In this document: one piece after another, positions 53,570-60,678 of the stretch
Position numbering within the stretch: the first letter of the stretch is position 1
How the letters are laid out: each line of letters opens with the position of its first letter
Assembly (NCBI RefSeq): GCF_902501965.1
Contig: NZ_CABWID010000014.1
Coordinates: 124,001-188,000 of the forward strand
Reading direction: 5' to 3'
Origin: Collinsella sp. AK_207A
GTDB lineage: Bacteria > Actinomycetota > Coriobacteriia > Coriobacteriales > Coriobacteriaceae
Length of the DNA stretch: 64,000 bases
Notes under the pieces: generated by a model
What the model was told of the DNA's origin: nothing
Database searches by the model: none
The model's input: the letters and a program-made list of their open reading frames with translations, nothing else
Program-made: the position numbers and the translations under genes

Positions 53570-54481
53570 CTATTCGTCGTCGAGCGCGCGCTTGATCCGA
53601 TCTCCCTCGGCCAGGAGTTCCCGCAGGCGGTCGCGGTCGCCTGCGGCGAGGGCCTCGCGGTAGGCGGTGAGTGCACCGATGATCTGGTCGAGCTCGTACC
53701 CGAGCGGGCCGGCGTCGTCCATCATGAGCTCCGCCCACATGCCCGGGTTGAGGTGCGCCACGCGGGTGAGGTCCTTGTAGCTGCCTGCCGAGAAGCCGGC
53801 GTGGACCTGCGCGGTCGGACTCTTCACGTAGGCGTTCGAGACCACGTGGCAGAGCTGGCTGGTGAAGGCGATGACCCGGTCGTGCTCGGCGGGCGTGGTG
53901 ACCGAGAAGCTGCCGAAGCCACAGGGCGCGAGGAGGCCGTGCACGCGGTCGAGCAGGTCCAGGCGCTCGGAGTCGGTGAGGTCCTCGGGGGGCACCAGCA
54001 CCATGGGCGCCCCCCGGAAGAGGTCGGCGCGGGCGTGGGCGAAGCCGGAGAACTGCGTGCCCGCCATGGGGTGCGCACCGCAGAACGAGAAGCCGTGATC
54101 GCGCGCGAGCGGGAAGGCGGCGTCGCAGACGCGCTGCTTCACGCCGGCGGTGTCGATGACGACCGGGTGCGGGCCCAGGTCGTCGGCGCGCGCGACGAGC
54201 CAGTCGCAGCAGGCCCCGGGGTACGCCGCCAAGACGATGAGATCGCAGGTGGCAGCGGTCTCGGCTTCGAGGACGCCGGAGACCGTCTCCACGCGGGCCA
54301 CGTCCATGACGTCGTCGCTCACGTCGTAGGCGAGGACGCGCCAGCCGGCGCGGGCGTACGCGCGGGCGAAGGAGCCGCCGATGAGGCCCAGGCCGAGGAT
54401 CCCGACGGTGCCGGGCGCCGTTGTATCGGGCACCGCTGCGTTGCCGTCCGGCGTGTCCAGGGGACGCTCGGGGATGCCCAT
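53570..54481 (-). CDS. tyrA: Prephenate dehydrogenase
   Basis: This enzyme oxidises prephenate to 4-hydroxyphenylpyruvate for tyrosine synthesis. The product is 303 residues. The N-terminal Rossmann motif is VGILGLGLIGGSFARAYARAGW, and the active-site segments DTAGVKQRV, FCGAHPMAGTQFSGFAHARADLF and FTSQLCHVVSNAYVKS are conserved. No ACT domain is seen, so tyrosine feedback may rely on other enzymes. It starts 1 bp after aroF ends. Confidence 0.95.
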   Translation of the reverse strand: MGIPERPLDTPDGNAAVPDTTAPGTVGILGLGLIGGSFARAYARAGWRVLAYDVSDDVMDVARVETVSGVLEAETAATCDLIVLAAYPGACCDWLVARADDLGPHPVVIDTAGVKQRVCDAAFPLARDHGFSFCGAHPMAGTQFSGFAHARADLFRGAPMVLVPPEDLTDSERLDLLDRVHGLLAPCGFGSFSVTTPAEHDRVIAFTSQLCHVVSNAYVKSPTAQVHAGFSAGSYKDLTRVAHLNPGMWAELMMDDAGPLGYELDQIIGALTAYREALAAGDRDRLRELLAEGDRIKRALDDE

Positions 54482-54482
54482 G

Positions 54483-55502
54483 CTACTCGGCCTCCGGGGT
54501 CACGACGGAGCGGATGTCGCGGATGCGCTCCATGGTCTCGTCGAACTGGTCGGGCGTTAGGGCCTGGGCACCGTCCGACCAGGCATGGCTCGGATCGTCG
54601 TGGACCTCGATCTCCAAGCCGTCGGCGCCGGCGGCGGTGGCGGCGAGCGCCATGGGCTCCACGTAGCGGGTGTAGCCGGTGGCGTGGCTCGGGTCCGCGA
54701 TGATCGGCAGGTGCGAGAGGTAGTGGACCACGGGGATGGCGTTCAGGTCGAAGGTGTTGCGGGTGCGCGTCTCGTACGTGCGGATGCCGCGTTCGCAGAG
54801 TATGACGTTATCGTTGCCCTCGCTCATGATGTACTCGGCCGCCATGAGGAGTTCGTCCACCGTGCCTGAGAGCCCGCGCTTCAGGAGGATGGGGGTCTTG
54901 GTGCGGCCGACTTCCTTGAGCAGCGGGAAGTTCTGGGCGTTGCGGGCGCCGATCTGCATGACCTCGATCTTCTTGTCCAGGAAGAGCTGGACGTCGCGCG
55001 GATCCATGATCTCGGTGACGATGGGCATGTCCAGCTCGTCGGCCGCCTCGCGGAGCAGGTCGAGACCGTGCTCGCCCATGCCCTGGAAGGCGTAGGGGCT
55101 GGTACGGGGCTTGTAAGCGCCGCCTCGGAGCATGGTGGCGCCGGCGGCCTTCACGCGGCGAGCGATGCGGATGAGGTTCTCGCCCTCCACCGAGCAGGGT
55201 CCGGCGATGACCTGGAAGTGGCCGCCGCCGAGCAGCACGCCGTGCCCGCAGTCCACCACGGTGTCGGCGGGATGGAATTTGCGGTTCGCCTTCTTGAAGG
55301 GCTCGGAGACGCGCTGCACGCGCTCCACGATGTCCATGGACTCGAGCAGGAACGGGTCGATCTTGGTGGTGTCTCCCACGAGGCCGATGATGGTCTCGTT
55401 CTCGCCGTGGCTCACGTGGGTCTGTAGACCCTTCTTGTGGATCCAGGCGATCAGGTGCTCCTCGGCCTCGGGAGCGGCGTTCTTCTTCAGGATTGCGATC
55501 AT
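54483..55502 (-). CDS. aroF: DAHP synthase (type I-beta with N-terminal regulatory domain)
   Basis: This is the first enzyme of the shikimate pathway, condensing PEP and erythrose 4-phosphate. The product is 339 residues: a ferredoxin-like N-terminal domain (1-70), as in the Thermotoga-type enzyme where it gives feedback control by tyrosine or phenylalanine, then the barrel with VIAGPCSVEGENLIRIARRVK, GGAYKPRTSPYAFQG, TPILLKRG and PIIADPSHATG. It leads the operon. GGAGG precedes the ATG. Palindrome cluster C lies about 120 bp further upstream. Confidence 0.95.
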   Translation of the reverse strand: MIAILKKNAAPEAEEHLIAWIHKKGLQTHVSHGENETIIGLVGDTTKIDPFLLESMDIVERVQRVSEPFKKANRKFHPADTVVDCGHGVLLGGGHFQVIAGPCSVEGENLIRIARRVKAAGATMLRGGAYKPRTSPYAFQGMGEHGLDLLREAADELDMPIVTEIMDPRDVQLFLDKKIEVMQIGARNAQNFPLLKEVGRTKTPILLKRGLSGTVDELLMAAEYIMSEGNDNVILCERGIRTYETRTRNTFDLNAIPVVHYLSHLPIIADPSHATGYTRYVEPMALAATAAGADGLEIEVHDDPSHAWSDGAQALTPDQFDETMERIRDIRSVVTPEAE

Positions 55503-55640
55503 ATGTGCGGTCCTCCGTGCGGATTCGTTCTACAAAAGTCTCGTTAGTTTACTCCATCGCGATGGAGGGCGAGAGGTGGCGCGCGGAACGACGAGAGGCC
55601 GTCACATGCGGCGGGGGTGCGCAGGTGCGGAGCAAAACCA
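55503..55640 (-). promoter_or_regulatory. aro operon leader region
   Basis: This stretch upstream of aroF holds the ribosome site CGGAGGACC. No good -35/-10 pair, tryptophan or tyrosine leader peptide, or T-box is visible. The nearby palindromes at 55643 onward may be operators. Confidence 0.3.
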
Positions 55641-55870
55641 CGCGATACTTTATCGGTTTATTGCGGCGCGGAAGAAAGCAGGCCGATACTTTATCGGTTT
55701 TCGATGGGCGCACCGGGTATCGCTCACTCTGACGCGCGTCTAACCTGATGTTTTATCTCCGAGCATCGTGTTCCTACTCATCGGGAGCCCGAAAACCGAT
55801 AAAGTATCGGCCTGCTTTTTCTTGTTACGCGTTGAACCAATAAACTATCGTCGAGTTTTCGGCTAAGCAG
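55625..55870. repeat. Long imperfect palindrome C with iterated CCGATA-CTT-TATCGG units
   Basis: A perfect 29-bp inverted repeat lies at 55675-55703 and 55790-55818. Its core is CCGATACTTTATCGG, itself a palindrome. Outside it, a second pair (about 55633-55672 and 55821-55862) matches at most positions and carries another copy, GCGATACTTTATCGG, and a degenerate one, CCAATAAACTATCG. Thus four related 15-bp palindromes are placed symmetrically in one large palindrome upstream of the aro operon. It could be an operator array, structured RNA or mobile-element remnant. No coding frame is convincing. Confidence 0.8.
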
Positions 55871-56048
55871 CATGCGCCATCGAGTCTAGCCTGCTTGCTC
55901 CGGTTCCGCGGGCCGTTGCCAAGCGGATGTGCCGCCACGAGGGCTGCGTCCCGAACTTTGGTGTATGAGCACCGCGCGATGTAGCGCGGCCGCCCCCTTT
56001 GGAATCGTCATCACCACAACAACCGGTTCTGAAGAAAGGACAGCCGCT

Positions 56049-56431
56049 ATGGACAATTTAACTGAAAACACCGCAGCGAACCGCGTCGTTCTCAGGGAGG
56101 ACGGTACCATCGACCCGAACGCCGCCGCGCTCCTCGAGGGCGCGCTGAACGCGGTGATGGACGAGCGGGCCTCCGAGCTGGGCGCCGTGCGCGCCGGCTA
56201 CCGCGAGCGCGCCGGCTGCACCTGCGTCGGAAGGATCGCGCCGCGCCGTTCGTGCTCGCCTACCTCGACTTCCCGCGCGAGCACGGCAGGTGCGTGTTTG
56301 TTAACGTCGTGATTGCGGGAAGGGAAGGTCGCGTGGACTGGACCACGATCGACGGGCCCGAAGGGGGATGTACGCCACTTTTCGCCGCACGCCTCTGGAA
56401 CCGCATCTACCGCACAAAAGACGTCATATGA
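56049..56431 (+). pseudogene. Frameshifted gene of unknown function
   Basis: An ATG at 56049 after GAAAGGA opens a frame (MDNLTENTAANRVVLREDGTID ... YRERA). Near 56205-56216 the coding signal shifts frame. The other frame continues LHLRRKDRAAPFVLAYLDFPREHG, then VFVNVVIAGREGRVDWTTIDG, to a TGA at 56429-56431. Joined, the two parts make about 127 residues, consistent with a single gene broken by a one-base indel. The original frame ends at 56312. I do not recognise the family. Sequencing error is possible. Confidence 0.65.
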
Positions 56432-56570
56432 ACCCTAAAACGTTGCGTACCCGTCGCAGCCATACCCAGCGACACGCCAGGTAAACCCCATCAAATTGTT
56501 GCTCAACGGATTCAGACTTCGCGCTCGTAGACTGTAGTCGCCATTCCTGCAATGAGAAAGGAACACAGCT
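56432..56570. other. Intergenic spacer, no clear feature
   Basis: AT-richer 139-bp spacer between the frameshifted gene and the zinc-ribbon gene. Only the ribosome site GAAAGGA near its end is recognisable. Confidence 0.4.
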
Positions 56571-57101
56571 ATGGCCATGACTACCTGCCTCGAATGTGGC
56601 AAGCCTGTATCCGATAGCGCCCAGACCTGCCCGAGCTGCGGATACGCGCTCCACCCGCATGACACAAACCACATAAGGCGTGCTGCCTTCCGATCGGGCG
56701 GCATCACCGGTTTCATCGGCGGTATGGGATACATCGTGCTCTTAGCGCTTCTCTCTGCTGGCATCTTCAACAATCCTGCGAATGACACCACAACGAGCGA
56801 TGTCAGCGTCAGCGTGGAGTCCGGTCAGAATCCGCTCATGTTCGAAGTCGGACTCATTGCCGTCGTCGCTGTTACCGCTCTGTTCCTTGCGGGCATCATC
56901 CTTGGTAACCGGCTTCACAAGCGCCCCGCCATCATCCTTGCCTCCATCACCCTCGTTATATCGGTCATCGGCATGCTCGGCACCTTTTTCTTCTTCGGCA
57001 TGCTCGCCCTCTGCGGTGGTTGGCTTTTCATGTGGCAGCCGGCCCTGGAAGTTATCGGTGCGTACAAAATGCTATCAAGCGCGTTGAAATATGAAGCGTG
57101 A
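56571..57101 (+). CDS. Zinc-ribbon membrane protein
   Basis: This 176-residue protein begins with a short zinc ribbon (CLECGKPVSDSAQTCPSCG) and continues with four hydrophobic helices (about 47-65, 92-112, 122-142 and 143-160). Such ribbon-plus-membrane proteins are common in Gram-positive genomes, but their role is usually unknown. GAAAGGA precedes the ATG. GC content is lower than in the neighbouring core genes. The next gene overlaps by 11 bp. Confidence 0.75.
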   Translation: MAMTTCLECGKPVSDSAQTCPSCGYALHPHDTNHIRRAAFRSGGITGFIGGMGYIVLLALLSAGIFNNPANDTTTSDVSVSVESGQNPLMFEVGLIAVVAVTALFLAGIILGNRLHKRPAIILASITLVISVIGMLGTFFFFGMLALCGGWLFMWQPALEVIGAYKMLSSALKYEA

Positions 57102-57453
57102 TACCCGGAGCAACAGGGTGTTGCCCAATAGAATCTGCGTGATATGGTTCGACCCCGCTTTCACGGGCGCCCGCACGACCACGTATACCGTCATCCTTGC
57201 CCTGTCCATGTTCATGATGGTCGCGCACGTGCATTATGCCTATTCAATGAGCGGTGAACCGTGCCTCGGTTGTGGGTTCAGGACTGCCGTGCGCCTTCTC
57301 TTGCAGGGCGATATAGCAGGATCGGTGATCTTGAACCAGCTCATCCTCCCTGCCGTTGTGTTCACCTGCTTCGCCCTCATCGATACGCTGGCAATCTTCC
57401 GAGACCGTCGCAGCAAAGTCCAACGAACGACCTCTGTGGAGCTCCAAAAGTAA
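57091..57453 (+). CDS. DUF2752-like small membrane protein
   Basis: This 120-residue protein has two membrane helices and the motif GEPCLGCGFRTAVRLLLQGDIAGSVILNQLIL, which resembles the C-x2-CG-x-R ... L-x-GD ... N pattern of DUF2752. Function is unknown. It overlaps the zinc-ribbon gene by 11 bp, so the two are probably co-translated and may form a membrane complex. Confidence 0.65.
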   Translation: MKRDTRSNRVLPNRICVIWFDPAFTGARTTTYTVILALSMFMMVAHVHYAYSMSGEPCLGCGFRTAVRLLLQGDIAGSVILNQLILPAVVFTCFALIDTLAIFRDRRSKVQRTTSVELQK

Positions 57454-57528
57454 GCCGAACGATACGGTTGGTTGGCTCAGGTTAGGTTGACTCACTCGCG
57501 GCAAAACCACGTCCATGCCAGAAGTGGA

Positions 57529-57656
57529 GGCATCTGAATGAAAATCGTCGGTGGAAATGCCAGATGCCGGGGGGATGTGAACGCTTGAGCCGCCTCGTAT
57601 CGTTCACACCCCAAGCAACCTGGCATCCACGGTTCCTGTGCGGTAACCAACCGTGG
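57529..57656. repeat. Palindrome cluster D upstream of tRNA-Arg
   Basis: Three hairpins follow each other. GGCATCTG (57529-57536) pairs perfectly with CAGATGCC (57561-57568). ATGCCAG...GATGTGAACG (57557-57583) pairs with CGTTCACACC...CTGGCAT (57601-57626) imperfectly. CCACGGTT (57627-57634) pairs with AACCGTGG (57649-57656). The first two are mutually exclusive. This is the fourth intergenic palindrome in the window, in a 283-bp gap with no convincing gene. Confidence 0.65.
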
Positions 57657-57736
57657 CAACCAACCCACCGCCACCGCACCGGCTCCACACTCTAATTTGC
57701 GCTCATCCCCGATTGCCGTATAATGATTTCCGTCGT

Positions 57737-57813
57737 GCCCCGTTAGCTCAGTGGATTAGAGCGTCTGCCTCCGGAGCAGAAGGCCGTAGGTTCGAACCCT
57801 ATACGGGGCACCA
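57737..57813 (+). tRNA. tRNA-Arg (anticodon CCG)
   Basis: The acceptor stem GCCCCGT (57737-57743) pairs with ACGGGGC (57803-57809), followed by A and an encoded CCA. The D arm reads TAGCTCAGTGGATTAGAG. The anticodon stem TCTGC/GCAGA encloses CTCCGGA with anticodon CCG (reads CGG, Arg). The T arm contains GTTCGAACC. All parts are canonical. Confidence 0.95.
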
Positions 57814-57896
57814 GCGTCGCACGTCCGCGCCCGTACCGGCCCCCGGTCCGGGCGCTTTTACTATCGCGGCTCCGGGACCGCGCCATCGGAGGACCC

Positions 57897-60620
57897 ATGT
57901 CTGAACCGGTAGGGGAAGCGCGCGGTCTCACCTCCGCAGAGGTCGAGCAACGCATCGCCACGGGCAAGGTCAACGTCAACACGGGCATCAAGACCAAATC
58001 GGTCCGGGAGCTCTTCGCTGAGAACCTCTTCACCATCTTTAACCTCATCAACCTCGTCCTCGCCCTCTTGGTGCTTGCCACGGGCTCGTGGAAGAACATC
58101 GGCTTTTTGGGCATCGTGGTGCTGAACACGGGCATCGGCGTCGTGCAGGCGCTTCGTTCCAAGCGCATGGTGGACAAGCTCACGCTCCTCGCTACCAAGA
58201 AGGCCGTGGTCGTCCGCGACGGCGTCGAGGTCGAGCTCGACCTCGAGCAGATCGTGCAGGACGACCTCGTGAAGCTCGGCCGCGGCGACCAGATCCCCGC
58301 CGACGCCGTGGTGGTCTCGGGCGAGGCGAGCGTGAACGAGAGCCTCCTCACCGGCGAGAGCGACCTCATCCGCAAACAGCCGGGCGACCATCTCATGTCG
58401 GGCAGCTTCCTCGACTCCGGCCTGGTCTTCGCTCGCGTTGAGCACGTGGGCGCCGAGAACTACGTGGCCAAGATCAACGCCCAGGCCAAGTACGTCAAGA
58501 AGGTCAACTCCGAGATCATGAACTCGCTGAACGGCATCGTGCGGTTCGCGGGCGTGCTCATGATCCCCATCGGCATCGGGCTGTTCTGGGCGAGCGCGTC
58601 CGAGCTCCAGCGCCGTGCGGGGGACACGGGCGGGCTCCTGCCGTGGCTCGCCGCGGAGGTGCTCGCCGGCCGCGTGCCGAGCTCGGCCATCCTCTCCACG
58701 GTGGGGGCTCTTCTGGGCATGATCCCCCAGGGCCTGGTGCTCCTCACCTCCTCGGTCCTCGCGATCGCCACCGTCCGCCTCGCCCGCAAGAAGGTGCTCG
58801 CGCAGCAGCTCTACTGCATCGAGACGCTCGCCCGCGTGGACGTGCTCTGCCTGGACAAGACGGGCACCATCACCTCGGGCCACATGGAGGTCGCCGGTAC
58901 CTACACGCTGGACGAGGTCGGCGACGCCGCCCCCGCCGCCGATGACGCGGCGTCCCGTCGGCTCGCCCTCGCCCTCTCCGGCGTGGCCCGGGCCACGGCG
59001 GAGGACGCCAACGAGACCTGCCAGGCCATTCTTGCGCATTACGCCAGCACGGACCTGCACGAGCCCTGCGTGGAGCGCGTGGTGCCCTTCTCCTCCGCCA
59101 AGAAGTGGAGCGGCGCCAGCTTCGACGGGACGAGCTTCGTCATGGGCGCCGCGCAGTTCGTGCTGGCGCCCGAGGCCTTCGCACGCATCGAGGGCGCGGT
59201 GTCCGAGCTTGCCCAGAGCTGCCGCGTGCTCGTGGTGGCCGAGGTGGACGGCTTCACCGAGGAGGGCGACCTGGTGGGGGAGGCCCGCCCGCTCGGTCTC
59301 GTGACCATCCGCGACGAGATTCGTTCCTCCGCGGCCGAGACCATCGGCTACTTCAAGGACCAGGGCGTCACCCTGAACGTCATCTCGGGCGACGATCCGC
59401 GTACGGTCTCGGGCATCGCCGCCACGGTGGGCATCCCCGGCGCCTGCGCCTACGTGGACGCCACCAAGCTCGACACGCCCGCCAAGATCGACGCCGCCGT
59501 CGACCGCTACCACGTCTTCGGCCGCGTGACTCCCGAGCAGAAGCGCGAGCTCGTGTGCGCGCTCAAGCGGCGCGGCCACACCGTGGCCATGACGGGCGAC
59601 GGCGTGAACGACGTGCTCGCGCTGAAGGAGGCCGACTGCTCCGTGGCCATGGCCGCAGGCTCGGACGCCGCGCGCAACGTGGCCGAGATCGTGCTCGTTG
59701 ACAACGACTTCGCAAGCATGCCGGCCGTGGTTGCCGAGGGCCGGCGCTCCATCAACAACCTGCAGCGCTCCGCGGCGCTCTTCCTCACCAAGACGCTCTT
59801 CTCCATGATGCTCGCTGTGATCTGCATCGCATTTCCGCCGTACCCCTTCGAGCCCATCCAGATGACGCTCATCAACTTCTTCTGCATCGGAATGCCGGGC
59901 TTTGTACTGGGCCTCGAGCCCAACCGCGCCCGGGTGGAGGGCAAGTTCATCCTGAACGTGGTGCGCCGCGCGCTGCCGGCGTCCGCGGGCGTGGTGGCCG
60001 CCGCGCTCCTCTGCATGGCATCCGCCTCGTTCTTCGGCTACTCCGACCTGCAGCTCTCCACCATGTGCCTGGTGACCACGAGCGCCGTGGCGACCTGCCT
60101 CATCTGGCGTATCTCGCAGCCCTTCACGCCACTGCGCCGGGCGCTGCTGGTCGTCGTGGTTGCGGGGCTCGCCGCGGGCGTGCTCGGGTTCCCCGGCATC
60201 TTCAGCATCGCGCGGCTCTCCGGGGGGATGGTCGGGCTCATGGCGGTGAACGCCACCGTGGGATGCGTCGTCTTCAAGTACTTCGCCGACTTCATGTCGC
60301 GTCAGACCGACCACGGCCGGCGCGTCCCCGCCACGGGATTCGGCCGCGGCGTGCAGGTGCGCATGGGGAAGCGGAGCCGTCGCACGGTCTCGAGCACCGG
60401 CTCGAGCATGCGCCGCTGGGCCAAGAAGGTTCGCTCCACGGTCCAGCGTCGACGCGAGGAAACGGCGAGCGCGCGCGCCCAGGAGCGGGCCGAGGAGTCT
60501 GCCGAGCGGGGCTTGGAGCAGGCTCGTCCCCAGGAGCCGCGGCGCGTCGCCAAGCGCGTCTCGCGCGCCTCGGATGGTATCCGCGTGAAGATGCCGCGCA
60601 AGAAGAAAACGGACAAGTAG
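57897..60620 (+). CDS. Cation-transporting P-type ATPase, CtpE-like, with basic C-terminal extension
   Basis: This is a 907-residue membrane pump. It shows the actuator LTGES, the phosphorylation motif DKTGT with Asp320, TGDGVNDVLALKEAD in the hinge, and about eight to ten membrane helices. A GMIPQGLVLLTSSV segment lies in the ion-binding helix before the phosphorylation domain. The sequence is closest in style to actinobacterial CtpE-type pumps, for which calcium has been proposed. The ion is not certain. The last ~100 residues are strongly basic (Arg/Lys-rich), unusual for the family. The tRNA ends 83 bp upstream. Confidence 0.88.
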   Translation: MSEPVGEARGLTSAEVEQRIATGKVNVNTGIKTKSVRELFAENLFTIFNLINLVLALLVLATGSWKNIGFLGIVVLNTGIGVVQALRSKRMVDKLTLLATKKAVVVRDGVEVELDLEQIVQDDLVKLGRGDQIPADAVVVSGEASVNESLLTGESDLIRKQPGDHLMSGSFLDSGLVFARVEHVGAENYVAKINAQAKYVKKVNSEIMNSLNGIVRFAGVLMIPIGIGLFWASASELQRRAGDTGGLLPWLAAEVLAGRVPSSAILSTVGALLGMIPQGLVLLTSSVLAIATVRLARKKVLAQQLYCIETLARVDVLCLDKTGTITSGHMEVAGTYTLDEVGDAAPAADDAASRRLALALSGVARATAEDANETCQAILAHYASTDLHEPCVERVVPFSSAKKWSGASFDGTSFVMGAAQFVLAPEAFARIEGAVSELAQSCRVLVVAEVDGFTEEGDLVGEARPLGLVTIRDEIRSSAAETIGYFKDQGVTLNVISGDDPRTVSGIAATVGIPGACAYVDATKLDTPAKIDAAVDRYHVFGRVTPEQKRELVCALKRRGHTVAMTGDGVNDVLALKEADCSVAMAAGSDAARNVAEIVLVDNDFASMPAVVAEGRRSINNLQRSAALFLTKTLFSMMLAVICIAFPPYPFEPIQMTLINFFCIGMPGFVLGLEPNRARVEGKFILNVVRRALPASAGVVAAALLCMASASFFGYSDLQLSTMCLVTTSAVATCLIWRISQPFTPLRRALLVVVVAGLAAGVLGFPGIFSIARLSGGMVGLMAVNATVGCVVFKYFADFMSRQTDHGRRVPATGFGRGVQVRMGKRSRRTVSSTGSSMRRWAKKVRSTVQRRREETASARAQERAEESAERGLEQARPQEPRRVAKRVSRASDGIRVKMPRKKKTDK

Positions 60621-60678
60621 GGCGCGTACAACAGATACACTGATAGCGCTTTAGCAAACAAAAGCAGGGGAGATCGAT

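Noticed and set aside
57861-60314. Long open frame on the - strand across the P-type ATPase
   Set aside because: Same reason: it is antisense to a well-supported pump and has shadow-type composition.
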